Assembly: GCF_900111145.1 (NCBI RefSeq)
Contig: NZ_FOIR01000001.1
Location: forward strand, 627,501 to 691,500
Length of the DNA: 64,000 bases
Direction of reading: 5' to 3'
Source of the DNA: Roseivirga pacifica
Lineage (GTDB): Bacteria > Bacteroidota > Bacteroidia > Cytophagales > Cyclobacteriaceae
In this document: positions 34,474 to 42,893 of the stretch, piece by piece
Layout of the letters: each line of letters opens with the position of its first letter
How positions within the stretch are numbered: position 1 is the stretch's first letter
Notes under the pieces: generated by a model
The model's database searches: none
What the model saw: the letters and a program-made list of their open reading frames with translations, nothing else
Told to the model about the DNA's origin: nothing
Program-made: the position numbers and the translations under genes

Positions 34474-35026
34474 TTAATTGTTTTGCATGCGATAATCCCG
34501 AAAGGGTTTAGCTTCAATTCACATAACCAAATCGAAGGGTTTCATAAAACTCAACCCCAACCTCAAACATGCTAGAGAACCCCAGCATTCAAGACATAAT
34601 TTCAATAATTTTAATCGAACTTGAAAGAAGTCCAAGAACAAATGTTGCAGTTTAAAGAATTTAAACAACAAACTTAAGGATGTGTAGGACAGTTACTTTT
34701 CAGTTAATATGTAAATTGTAACTAGGCCCCCACAGTGTAACTCAATCTATATGATGGATGAGTTTTGCCAACATATTGCCTACAGCTTTTTCAGAATTGT
34801 TTTATTTCAATAGGTTATTTGCAGAACTTGTCCAATCCATCATCGGCGCAACGGAAATGTGCTTGTTCTTAATGTTTCCTACTAAAGTGCTTGAATACTG
34901 GGTTTTTTGAGCTTTTTTGTTCTTATCCGTTTTCATACATTTTCACACATTTTAGTACATTTTCTTGACAATTTGCCTACATATTGCCTACAGTAGGCAG
35001 TGTAATAACCGAAGGAATATTAGCTA
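34474..35026 (+). promoter_or_regulatory. Intergenic region with iteron-like repeats before integrase 2
   Basis: 553 AT-rich bases without a gene. Near the integrase start, TTGCCTACA occurs at 34973-34981 and 34984-34992 (period 11), with another copy at about 34776-34784. Just before it ACATTTT occurs three times with a 10-bp period (34938-34964). Two families of phased repeats suggest binding sites for a recombinase or an excisionase. No tRNA sequence or direct-repeat attachment site was identified. Confidence 0.5.
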
Positions 35027-36088
35027 GTGCCGTACTTTAGTGTTTCTCCTCGAAATGGTAAATATTGTTGTCAGGTTAGGTGGGTTCAGCCGGAAAGTGA
35101 TGAGCGTAAATCCAAAAACAAGACCTTTAAAAATAAAGCATCCGCAAAAGCATGGGGAAAGCTTCAGGTTAATCTGATTGAAAAGAGCATTTCCCAAGGT
35201 CAAGATTTCTCAAACAATCATACATCCTTATTACTTCTTAGAGACTTATTGGAAAAATATCTATCTGATGAACACATAGGTATGGGGCGTTCTAAAAGAT
35301 ACTCTTTAGAAGCAATTAAGGAATTTAATATAGCGAGCACAAAGCTTTCAAATCTTAAGCCAAAGCATATCGTGGATTTTTGTAAGGAAAGAAAATCGGG
35401 TGGCGCATCTCCGGCTACCATTGCATGTGACATAAGCCATATAAGAGCAGTTTTGAAATCTGCAAAGGCGCTATATGAAATAGATGTTAATGCCTCTTCA
35501 ATCGTAGAGGCAATGCCAACCCTACGAATTCTGGGATTAATTGGGAAGTCAAATATTAGAACAAGAAGGCCGTCAAATAATGAGCTTCAAAAGCTCAGAA
35601 AAGGATTGGCCGTAAGGCAGGGGCACACCTATTCGTCTATACCCTTCACAGATATTCTGGATTTCTCAATTCTATCATGCATGAGAATATCTGAGGTATG
35701 TTCGATTGTGTGGGAAGACTTGAATGTTGATGAAAGTTGGGTTTGGGTGCGCAATAGAAAGGACCCTAGGAAGAAAATCGGCAATCATATGAAAGTACCT
35801 CTTTTAGGGGATGCTCTTAAGATCGTAGTGAGGCAAAAGAGAAATGAAAAGGATAACAGAATTTTTCCTTATAATTCTCGTTCAGTAACGGCTGGATTTC
35901 AGAGAGTAAGAAATGATCTGAAAATTTCCGACTTGCGTTATCATGATTTGAGAAGAGAGGGAGCATCTAGGCTATTTGAATTAGGTTATTCTGTCGATCA
36001 AGTTGCTCAGGTCACCGGCCACAAGGATTTGAATACTCTTTGGCGAATTTATACAGACCTTAACCCAGACCGACTTACTCTGAAATAA
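35027..36088 (+). CDS. Tyrosine recombinase/integrase of island 2
   Basis: 353 aa, without the Bacteroidota arm-binding domain of the first integrase. The N-terminus (YFSVSPRNGKYCCQVRWVQP) is an AP2-like arm domain of the proteobacterial type. The catalytic residues are Arg220 (SCMRISEVC), Lys249/250 region (RNRKDPRKK), His306 and Arg309 (YHDLRRE), His332 (TGHKD) and Tyr342 (RIYTDL). All five are present, so it is probably active. Start is taken at 35027, encoded GTG in the sequence. It is convergent with the PrtN-like gene, overlapping by 14 bases. Confidence 0.92.
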   Translation: MPYFSVSPRNGKYCCQVRWVQPESDERKSKNKTFKNKASAKAWGKLQVNLIEKSISQGQDFSNNHTSLLLLRDLLEKYLSDEHIGMGRSKRYSLEAIKEFNIASTKLSNLKPKHIVDFCKERKSGGASPATIACDISHIRAVLKSAKALYEIDVNASSIVEAMPTLRILGLIGKSNIRTRRPSNNELQKLRKGLAVRQGHTYSSIPFTDILDFSILSCMRISEVCSIVWEDLNVDESWVWVRNRKDPRKKIGNHMKVPLLGDALKIVVRQKRNEKDNRIFPYNSRSVTAGFQRVRNDLKISDLRYHDLRREGASRLFELGYSVDQVAQVTGHKDLNTLWRIYTDLNPDRLTLK

Positions 36089-36335
36089 CTCCAACCCATT
36101 CATTCTTCGCTTCATTAGAGTTTTCTTCAATGAAGTAAGCCAAGTCTTGAATATTTATCATCCATGGGAGCTTTTGAGATTTACCAAGCCTGAAGGCAGG
36201 GATAGGGAGTGTGCCTGATTTAGCCCTTTGCTTCGCTGTGTTTTTGTTACAACCAAAATAATCATAGCATATTTTGTCTAATGGTATTACAGGCGACTCA
36301 AATTTCATTAATAGCATCATTTCAATTTTATTCAT
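36075..36335 (-). CDS. PrtN-like (pyocin activator) DNA-binding protein
   Basis: 86 aa. The family pattern is IPLDKICYDYFGCN, then AKSGTLPIPAFRL, then SQKLPWMINIQDLAYFI, as in the pyocin activator PrtN family (PF11112), a small HTH activator known from gammaproteobacteria. A GAGGT Shine-Dalgarno lies 5 bases before ATG 36335, unlike normal Bacteroidota starts. Next to a tyrosine recombinase, such proteins may act as excisionase or activator of the element. Confidence 0.72.
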   Translation of the reverse strand: MNKIEMMLLMKFESPVIPLDKICYDYFGCNKNTAKQRAKSGTLPIPAFRLGKSQKLPWMINIQDLAYFIEENSNEAKNEWVGVISE

Positions 36336-36455
36336 TCATACCTCATTTTCACTGTTAGGATTATACTCCTAAATCTAATTTGGGTCAATGAGATGTACAT
36401 AATTTGTTCTAATGATGGTACAAAGTATCTTAGGAATAAACAAAATCAAAATTCC

Positions 36456-36827
36456 ATGAATAAAGAAGCATTAAAAGCCATTCAAGAAGTTATCGTAGAG
36501 TGGAGAGGTAGGAGAAGGTTTACCTATGAAAATAAGCAAATATCAGCAGATAAAAGTCCTATAGTTAAAGATGAATACCTTTTGAAATTCCACAATTCGA
36601 TAAGCAGTTTTTTCTGTGAAGGTAAGAAGATCGAAATTCAATTAAGCTCAAAATTATTTCAAACAACCGTTTTGAATTCTGATGCTAGCAATGAAAATAG
36701 TAAAGCAGACGCATACAGATTGAAGGATATGTTGAAAGAGTTTGACGATGCCTTTTACAATGAGATGGAAAAGAAAATTGAAGGATGTACCGACTCACTT
36801 ACGATATCTGATCCAATATTCTTCTAA
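36456..36827 (+). CDS. Hypothetical protein
   Basis: 123 aa from ATG 36456. The open frame extends to 36393, but the extra 21 residues contain no family-like pattern. Lys/Glu-rich, with WRGRRRFTYENKQI near the N-terminus and ending SLTISDPIFF. No domain recognised. Located between the PrtN-like gene and an uncharacterised leftward gene. It could be a small partner of either. Confidence 0.45.
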   Translation: MNKEALKAIQEVIVEWRGRRRFTYENKQISADKSPIVKDEYLLKFHNSISSFFCEGKKIEIQLSSKLFQTTVLNSDASNENSKADAYRLKDMLKEFDDAFYNEMEKKIEGCTDSLTISDPIFF

Positions 36828-37023
36828 GCGATTGATCGTCTTAGACGTGATGTCTGTGTGTAGAAAAGTAATGCGGTTCTCATTTTGCAATTGGTGCAGT
36901 ATACAGTCTATGAACCGTTCTATGGGAGCTCATTGATGACTCACATTTCACGAGTTGAGCTTAATAACTTGTTATTTATTTGCACCTCTTCAGATCCGAA
37001 GATTTTCTTAGCAGGTAAGATTT

Positions 37024-37776
37024 TTAGAGTCCAAACTCTAAATCCCACGCTTCTTTGTACTTTTCATCATCGTAGAGCTTAAGCCATTTTAAGTGTGGAT
37101 TCTGTTTAGAGTAAAACTTGTTGCCCAGCAACCTGTCCAAGTAATTCTTATCATCTAAATGACATTTAAAATCTTTCACCAAGCCTCGGTAGCGGCTAAG
37201 TATCGGTCCGTCAATGAAGTCTTTACCTATTAATTGCTCTAATACAACGGACACATTCTCTCGAATAAAGGTATATTGATCTTCAGGTGACATTTTCCCG
37301 ATAAGTTTATCTATATCACCTTCCATTTCATCTTCACGTTGACCCCAATACTTGTAGCTGGTTGAGCAATTCAAGGATAGTAGAGTATTAGCGTTTTTAA
37401 GTTCGGTCAGTATTTTGAAGATCGACTTTGGATCAAACATTTCTATGATCTCAATAAATTTTTCAGGTCTCCAGTTAAAATCTCCGGCCAAGCACCTCTT
37501 TTCAAAGATTTCAGACTTTCCTGCAAGGGTGTCTATAGGAAGGTGGCTTCTGAAGAAGCTGAAAAAATTAACTGCCAACCTTGGTACGATATCAATGAGT
37601 TCTTGATGTTGTAAATGCTCTTTAGGAAGATCTTTACACAGATCGTGCAAGGCAATTATATAGCATGCATTAATCGCATATTCTCCCTTTTTAGAGAGTT
37701 TTGCGATGTATTGGTTAAGTCCTTCAAACTTGTCATTTGAACTTGAGTTTTCAAATTCTTCAAGAATTTTAGGCAC
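37024..37776 (-). CDS. Hypothetical protein divergent from the SIR2 gene
   Basis: 250 aa, predicted helical and soluble, with DKFEGLNQYIAKLSKKGEYA near the N-terminus and SRYRGLVKDFKCHLDDKNYL toward the end. No motif recognised. It starts 58 bases from the SIR2 gene's start on the opposite strand, so the promoters are shared. It could be a regulator, an immunity partner or a second defence component of the SIR2 protein. Bases 36828-37023 between it and the upstream gene hold nothing convincing. Confidence 0.55.
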   Translation of the reverse strand: MPKILEEFENSSSNDKFEGLNQYIAKLSKKGEYAINACYIIALHDLCKDLPKEHLQHQELIDIVPRLAVNFFSFFRSHLPIDTLAGKSEIFEKRCLAGDFNWRPEKFIEIIEMFDPKSIFKILTELKNANTLLSLNCSTSYKYWGQREDEMEGDIDKLIGKMSPEDQYTFIRENVSVVLEQLIGKDFIDGPILSRYRGLVKDFKCHLDDKNYLDRLLGNKFYSKQNPHLKWLKLYDDEKYKEAWDLEFGL

Positions 37777-37834
37777 TTCATAATACTCCCTATTGATGGA
37801 TTAAAAATTGATATTAATCACAAGGGGTGTTAAT

Positions 37835-40534
37835 ATGTCAAGTGATAAACTATACGATATGAATTACTTTCCGCACAAGAGCTTAGAGTATTTAGCTTCT
37901 CAATTAGCACTTAATCACTTTTATGGCACTTCATTAGATATTTGTAACAATCGCAAATCGAAATTTAAAATTGAAGAGGCCAAGCTTCGAGAAGATGTTT
38001 TCACAAAAAAATTGAACCGTATTCAGACCCCGGAAGGAGTCAAAGACCATTTGGGGAAAACAAGAAATATTCTCGTGATCGGTGCGGGAGCTTCTCAAAA
38101 CGCATTTTCAGATCTGTATTTAGCAAGTGATGCTCAGGAAGAAATCGAAAAAAGAATAATAATTACTGACCAAATAATTCACCCAAAACGGCGTCGTAAA
38201 AATTCTGGTGAGCCGATTAAAGAATCCTTAAACCTTAATTACTTTCTAAAATTCTATAAGTGCTGGCACGGAATAGATAGTAACACCCGAGAAGAGGCGA
38301 AGAAGAGTAAAAATCTAAATGTGATTAATAAGGAATTATCTTCTGAGCTAGATAACAAAACACTTAACGACCACATAATTCGAGAGCTTTGGAATGAAAA
38401 CAGTTACCTCAATAGTCTAGGTCAAAAATATTACTCTGAGGTCAGAAAAGCTCGACTTATGAAATCAGAGTATGACAAAGAGCAAGCTATTGATTTCGAA
38501 ACTTCTTTAAGCATTTTAGCTGAGATTATTCCATTATCTCAAGTTCGAGATGCAATCCAAAAATTATATCAGTGTTCAAATGGCCCAACCCTTTTTTATC
38601 ACCTTGTGGCTCATTTGCTTAAGCATAGGTTTATCGATGCAATTATAAACTTTAATTTTGATGAGCTATTAGACGAAATCCTTGATGAAGAAATTGGAGC
38701 TAATAGTTATGATAAAGTCTTGTCTGATGGTGATTGTAAGCCGTTAAAAGACTTAGTTAAGGATGGGCGATTAAGGCAACCGCTTTACATTAAACCACAT
38801 GGAACAGCTAGCCATAAAAGTAGTTTACGGTTTACTAAGGATCAATATCATGAGCTACCTTCTGATATGAGGATAATGATCACAGACTTTCTAAAAACGT
38901 CTAGTGAAAAACCTAAGAAAAAAATTAATCTGATAACGGTTGGATTCGAACTAAAAAGTATTGAATTCAATGAAATACTTAGTGAAACATTAAATGCTGA
39001 TTCTCAAATCTTCAATTTTTTCTATCACAACAAAGATGATGATGATGATTTGTTTGAGGTTGATATAAGGAAGAAAGAAGACCTGTTTGATATTTTTGTA
39101 CCGTCTCACGAAAGACACAAACAATCAAAAGATCATTTGTTGGATACTTATTGCCCTCGTTATGTAGGAATACCACATGAATCACACATTCCAGAAGATG
39201 GGGAGTTGGAAATTTCAAGGGACTTTCATTCTAAAGATTTTTATAATAGCCTTGATACAATATTCTTATCTCTATTTGATCAAATAAGTCAATTTTTCAA
39301 CAATGAATTCAAACCAAGAGGAATATATCGGCATCTCATAATATCTAAAATCTTTGGGAATAAGCTATTTAGATGTGTCGCAAACAATTACGATCTTAAA
39401 GGCAGATCATTTTCTGATTTTAACAAGATAAAACTCCCATCCTATTTTCATAGGTCAGACTACTATAAGGATAGAGTTTTAATTGAGGTTTTAATAATTG
39501 CCGCGACTAATCATGGAAAGGTTAACTCTTTCTCATTGATGGATGGTTATGTAGGTCTCCTTTATTCAAAATATTATGAACTAAGTACCGAAGAAAAAAA
39601 GAAGCCAAAGACATTCAACGAATTACTAAATTCTTTAGACTTCTTTCCTAGAAACCCACAAAATAAATTTAGCACTAGGTTTTTACCTAGGCTCAATGAG
39701 AAATCAGAGGATATACAAACCGTAATTGACAAGGTAGTAGACTACTATTTACAAAGTAAAAAAGGGTTTTCAGTTACTCTAAAAAAATATTTTAGTCACA
39801 TGACGGATGATACTTTCCAGCAGGGAGCAATATGTGTTCAAGGTTTGAAAAGTGCATTCCGAAACCTATTTTTTTCAGATAATGCTAAAATCAAATCAGA
39901 GTATCGCAGTGCTCGATATCATATTTTCGAGAAGTATAGTGTCGTAGACCTATTGCCAACGGAGCTGTCAATCAACGCCACTTACTATTTGGCAATTACG
40001 AAGCATAGATTAACGCATATTGCGGTTGTGGCAGATTATGGCTTAAGAGTGGCTAAATTCCTACCCTTAATCAAAGAGAACAATCCTCAGGCTATCGTTT
40101 TTTTAATTGCTCAGGAGAATCGAAAAGGAAAATCAAAATCGAGCACTGACGAAAATTCTGAGCTTTACAAAGCTCAGATGCAGATAACGAGACATAATTT
40201 CGAGCAGGTCGATTCTGATTTCTTCAAAGACAAAAATAATGACGAGTGGATTAAGAATCATTTGAGAATATTGTATTCACCCGTAGAGCAACATAACCAT
40301 CATATGACCATTTTTGCCTCTATGGATAACGGAAAGTTTACTCAAAAATCAGTGAATGACGATTTTCAGGCTATTTATTACTATAAATGGGGGCTTTCAC
40401 AGGAAATTGATCCGGTTTATTTAAATGAGCCGAGTAATATAAAGTTTGTATTGAACCTTTTTAAGTCTCAAGTAGAGGAGCTAAGTAAAAACAATCGGAT
40501 AGAAACAAAAGAAAATTGGAATTGTTGGTTGTAG
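37835..40534 (+). CDS. Large SIR2-domain protein (candidate NAD+-depleting defence protein)
   Basis: 899 aa from ATG 37835. An AAGGGG Shine-Dalgarno 8 bases before it decides this start over the TTG at 37808. The N-terminal SIR2-like region shows IGAGAS at about 82-87 (NAD-binding Gly motif), NFNFDE at about 272-277 and KPHGT at about 320-324 with the catalytic-type His322. The remaining ~500 residues are unassigned, probably a sensor. Large SIR2 proteins of the DSR type kill infected cells by NAD+ depletion, and the neighbouring CBASS and ABC-3C systems fit a defence island. DSR membership was not established. Confidence 0.78.
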   Translation: MSSDKLYDMNYFPHKSLEYLASQLALNHFYGTSLDICNNRKSKFKIEEAKLREDVFTKKLNRIQTPEGVKDHLGKTRNILVIGAGASQNAFSDLYLASDAQEEIEKRIIITDQIIHPKRRRKNSGEPIKESLNLNYFLKFYKCWHGIDSNTREEAKKSKNLNVINKELSSELDNKTLNDHIIRELWNENSYLNSLGQKYYSEVRKARLMKSEYDKEQAIDFETSLSILAEIIPLSQVRDAIQKLYQCSNGPTLFYHLVAHLLKHRFIDAIINFNFDELLDEILDEEIGANSYDKVLSDGDCKPLKDLVKDGRLRQPLYIKPHGTASHKSSLRFTKDQYHELPSDMRIMITDFLKTSSEKPKKKINLITVGFELKSIEFNEILSETLNADSQIFNFFYHNKDDDDDLFEVDIRKKEDLFDIFVPSHERHKQSKDHLLDTYCPRYVGIPHESHIPEDGELEISRDFHSKDFYNSLDTIFLSLFDQISQFFNNEFKPRGIYRHLIISKIFGNKLFRCVANNYDLKGRSFSDFNKIKLPSYFHRSDYYKDRVLIEVLIIAATNHGKVNSFSLMDGYVGLLYSKYYELSTEEKKKPKTFNELLNSLDFFPRNPQNKFSTRFLPRLNEKSEDIQTVIDKVVDYYLQSKKGFSVTLKKYFSHMTDDTFQQGAICVQGLKSAFRNLFFSDNAKIKSEYRSARYHIFEKYSVVDLLPTELSINATYYLAITKHRLTHIAVVADYGLRVAKFLPLIKENNPQAIVFLIAQENRKGKSKSSTDENSELYKAQMQITRHNFEQVDSDFFKDKNNDEWIKNHLRILYSPVEQHNHHMTIFASMDNGKFTQKSVNDDFQAIYYYKWGLSQEIDPVYLNEPSNIKFVLNLFKSQVEELSKNNRIETKENWNCWL

Positions 40535-40541
40535 ACTGTGA

Positions 40542-41015
40542 TTAATGAATTAACCCTTCATTTGCCATAGAGTAATAGCCTTCTTCACTGACAATAAGGT
40601 GGTCGGCAAGAGTGATTTCCAATATGCGACCGGCTTCATGGAATTTCCTGGTGAGGGAAATATCGGCACTACTCGGCCTTAAAAGGCCCGAAGGATGGTT
40701 ATGGGCAAGGATAATTGTTGAGCTCCTCCTTTTGAGGGCGGTAGCAAATACGATCCTAAGGTCGATCACTGTGCCTGACATACCTCCTTTTGAGACTGTT
40801 GCTATTGACATCATTCTTAACTGATTATCGAGAAACATAACCTTTGCTTCCTCGACCAATGAGATCTGATCATCATCCCAATGAGCTCGCAATATTTTGT
40901 AAGCACTTTCTGCACAATCAATTTTTGGTCGTTCACTTGCTCGGGTTTTATTTCGATACACAAGCTTCACTTCTTCGAACTTGTTGGACAATTCGAACTT
41001 ATTCTTCTTCGACAT
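40542..41015 (-). CDS. RadC-family JAB/MPN-domain protein
   Basis: 157 aa from ATG 41015; the upstream extension is rejected because a strong GGGAGGT Shine-Dalgarno lies 5 bases before this ATG. JAMM zinc motif: His105-x-His107-Pro-Ser-Gly, then Asp118 (HNHPSGLLRPSSAD). Such RadC-like proteins are frequent on ICEs and plasmids, are shorter than chromosomal RadC (no N-terminal HhH domain here), and have no proven role in repair. It overlaps the small DpnD-like gene by 17 bases and is the last gene of the leftward plasmid-type operon. Confidence 0.9.
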   Translation of the reverse strand: MSKKNKFELSNKFEEVKLVYRNKTRASERPKIDCAESAYKILRAHWDDDQISLVEEAKVMFLDNQLRMMSIATVSKGGMSGTVIDLRIVFATALKRRSSTIILAHNHPSGLLRPSSADISLTRKFHEAGRILEITLADHLIVSEEGYYSMANEGLIH

Positions 41016-41166
41016 TGTAGACCTCCCAGTTTCCGGTACCTTCAATTTCTGTGAATTTGCTACCGCACAGCTCCTTTGCTTTTTGATAGGCTTCCTCCTC
41101 CGAGTTGGCTATGATTTTGACCTGTAGGTAAGTGCACATTTCAGCCTTGGCGATGTAGGTTTTCAT
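40999..41166 (-). CDS. 55-aa protein resembling DpnD/PcfM
   Basis: From ATG 41166 to TAA 40999-41001. The product starts MKTYIAKAEMCTYLQVKIIA, has SEEEAYQKAKEL in the middle and ends WEVYNVEEE. The pattern of a beta strand followed by a SEEEA helix and a final strand resembles the small DpnD/PcfM family of plasmids. The gene lies between the methylase-like gene (21 bases) and radC (overlap), with an AAAGGAAAA upstream. Function unknown. Confidence 0.55.
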   Translation of the reverse strand: MKTYIAKAEMCTYLQVKIIANSEEEAYQKAKELCGSKFTEIEGTGNWEVYNVEEE

Positions 41167-41187
41167 TCATTTTCCTTTCGTTTTGAT

Positions 41188-41922
41188 TTAGAAAAGTGTG
41201 AGCTGATGGGGTGGCTCTGTGGTCTTGGCCTGAACTTTTTTGTCAAATTCAGGTGTCTTGATTTTCGGGGGCTCAAGCCAGAGTTGAGATTGTTCCTTTT
41301 CAATGGGTGTGATGCCAAGCCCATTCATGTTGATATGCCAGCCTCCAAACCACTCCATGCTTAAAGAGTTCATCCATGCGACTTCACCCTTTAGCCCGTT
41401 AAGAAAGAAATTCAGGGTTGCCATTTTTGCGCAGGTGCTTGAATTGTCTGCACCGTAGAAATAATTGCGGTGGTTAATCTTGGCCGCACTCAAAAGCATG
41501 CGACCTGATCCGCAGGCAGGGTCTTGAATCCTTTTGCCTTCGCCCTCAATGCCTTCAAGGTTTATTTTTGCCATCATGTCGCACACAGGCTCGGGCGTGA
41601 AATACTGCCCGTTCTGGCCTCTTGTTATCTGCTGCATGAAGAATTCTCCTAGAATATCGGAATATTGATTTTCATAGACATTCAGTTGTATAAGGCTTAA
41701 GGCCTTGGTGAATTCTTCAAGCTCTTCTTTTTTGTAGGGCTTGATCGTTTCAAGGTAGAGGCGTTCATTCACCTCGTCCTTTTCCTGCAACCGGCTTTTG
41801 ATGTTGGTGGAATGATATGAGCAGATCCCCATGGTCAAAAGGTCGTTGAAAACACGTGCTAAATCATACCTTCTGCCCAATTGGTTCATTTGCTTGGTCA
41901 ATTCATTAAAGTAATCGGTCAT
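41188..41922 (-). CDS. N6-adenine methylase-like protein (catalytic NPPY motif not seen)
   Basis: 244 aa. The SAM-binding motif I DPACGSGRML at residues 134-143 with upstream QYFTPEPVCDMM is characteristic of type I/IV N6-adenine DNA methylases. However, the catalytic motif IV (N/D-P-P-Y/F) is not found where it should follow, and the segment there reads VAWMNSLSMEWFGG. The C-terminus ends LTLF. So it may bind SAM and DNA without methylating, or use an altered motif. Its start overlaps the ardC stop as ATGA. Confidence 0.78.
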   Translation of the reverse strand: MTDYFNELTKQMNQLGRRYDLARVFNDLLTMGICSYHSTNIKSRLQEKDEVNERLYLETIKPYKKEELEEFTKALSLIQLNVYENQYSDILGEFFMQQITRGQNGQYFTPEPVCDMMAKINLEGIEGEGKRIQDPACGSGRMLLSAAKINHRNYFYGADNSSTCAKMATLNFFLNGLKGEVAWMNSLSMEWFGGWHINMNGLGITPIEKEQSQLWLEPPKIKTPEFDKKVQAKTTEPPHQLTLF

Positions 41923-42833
41923 GGTTGGGTTTCTCCCATGACCAGTTTATCGAGATAATCAACGGCTTTGGCTGCTTGTGCAGATGCTTTGAAGATGAAT
42001 GTTTTGTCATCCTTCAAGGCTTTCAACCAACTCTTGATGTAAAGGGCATGATTGGGGGGATGGCTTTGAGCAATGCCATGATGTGCACAGAGGAAGGCGG
42101 CACCGAGTTCGGCAACCAGTTCTTCAAAGGCATATTTTTCGCGCTCCTTTTGGTTGTGAGCCAAGTCGCGCTCAAGTCTATGCTTTGCTCCTGTCCAATG
42201 GGTCAGTTCGTGGAGGAGGGTGGAATAGTAGTTTTCTGTGGCGGTGGATTGCTCGCTATCCAGAAAAAGCCGTGTCTCAGGCATCTGGATATAGTCTTCC
42301 ATCGGGCTGAAATAGGCTTCGTCTCCACCGTGGCGAATGTCTGCCCCTGTGCCTTTGCAAAACTCATCGACTAAGGATATGTGCTCAACATTATCAGTCT
42401 GAATATCCGCTGGAGTCGTGTCCGGCTCAATATTCTCGACCTGATTGGCATTGAAAACGGTGTATAGCCTGAGCATCGGGATTTTATGGGTCTCAGTTTC
42501 GCCTTTGCTGTTCTCTTCTGTTTTGATCAGACTTTTGTAAAAAATGATCTGTGTGCCTTTCTCCCCTTTCTTGACATTCGCGCCTTTGTCCTTCCATTGC
42601 TTGAAACTCGCCCAATGGTTCGAACTGAACTGCTTGGCTTGTTGGTTAAACCAAAGGTTTAGGATATTGATCCCTTGGTAGTGATTTTTTGTGGTTGGGT
42701 TTACCGGTAAACCTTTTGCGGCAAGGCTCGCAAAGGGTGGCTGATAATTGTTCAAGTCAACCTGATCGAGTAGGCTTATGATTTGATCTGTGACTTTCTG
42801 GTGAATATCAGTTCTGGGGGCTTCACGGGGCAT
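41919..42833 (-). CDS. ArdC-like antirestriction protein (zincin domain)
   Basis: 304 aa. The N-terminal half is the ssDNA-binding ArdC N-domain (LPVNPTTKNHYQGINILNL and KDKGANVKKGEKGTQIIFYK). The C-terminal half is a metallopeptidase-like domain with HELTH at 208-212 and ELVAELGAAFLC carrying the third ligand. ArdC proteins protect incoming plasmid DNA from restriction during establishment. Second gene after ParB in a plasmid-type operon, and the methylase-like gene follows with an ATGA overlap. Confidence 0.9.
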   Translation of the reverse strand: MPREAPRTDIHQKVTDQIISLLDQVDLNNYQPPFASLAAKGLPVNPTTKNHYQGINILNLWFNQQAKQFSSNHWASFKQWKDKGANVKKGEKGTQIIFYKSLIKTEENSKGETETHKIPMLRLYTVFNANQVENIEPDTTPADIQTDNVEHISLVDEFCKGTGADIRHGGDEAYFSPMEDYIQMPETRLFLDSEQSTATENYYSTLLHELTHWTGAKHRLERDLAHNQKEREKYAFEELVAELGAAFLCAHHGIAQSHPPNHALYIKSWLKALKDDKTFIFKASAQAAKAVDYLDKLVMGETQP

Positions 42834-42858
42834 GGTGTATTGTTCCTTTCGGGAAAAG

Positions 42859-42881
42859 AGGAGGGCAAAGCTTGCCCTCCT
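42859..42881 (-). terminator. Intercistronic hairpin between parB-like and ardC-like genes
   Basis: A perfect 10-bp stem (aggagggcaa/ttgccctcct, 3-base loop) in the 60-base gap. No clear U-tract, so it may be an mRNA-processing or stabilising element rather than a full terminator. Confidence 0.5.
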
Positions 42882-42893
42882 TGGTTCGGTTGA

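Noticed and set aside
34474-35026. CRISPR-like array from the ACATTTT and TTGCCTACA repeats
   Set aside because: The repeat units are 7-9 bases with 10-11-bp period and no spacers, which fits protein-binding iterons, not CRISPR.
36885-37082. Start of an OLD/AAA-type ATPase (MTHISRVELNN at 36936)
   Set aside because: Only ~12 residues resemble such N-termini and no Walker A follows. It could be a deletion remnant, but the evidence is too thin to annotate.
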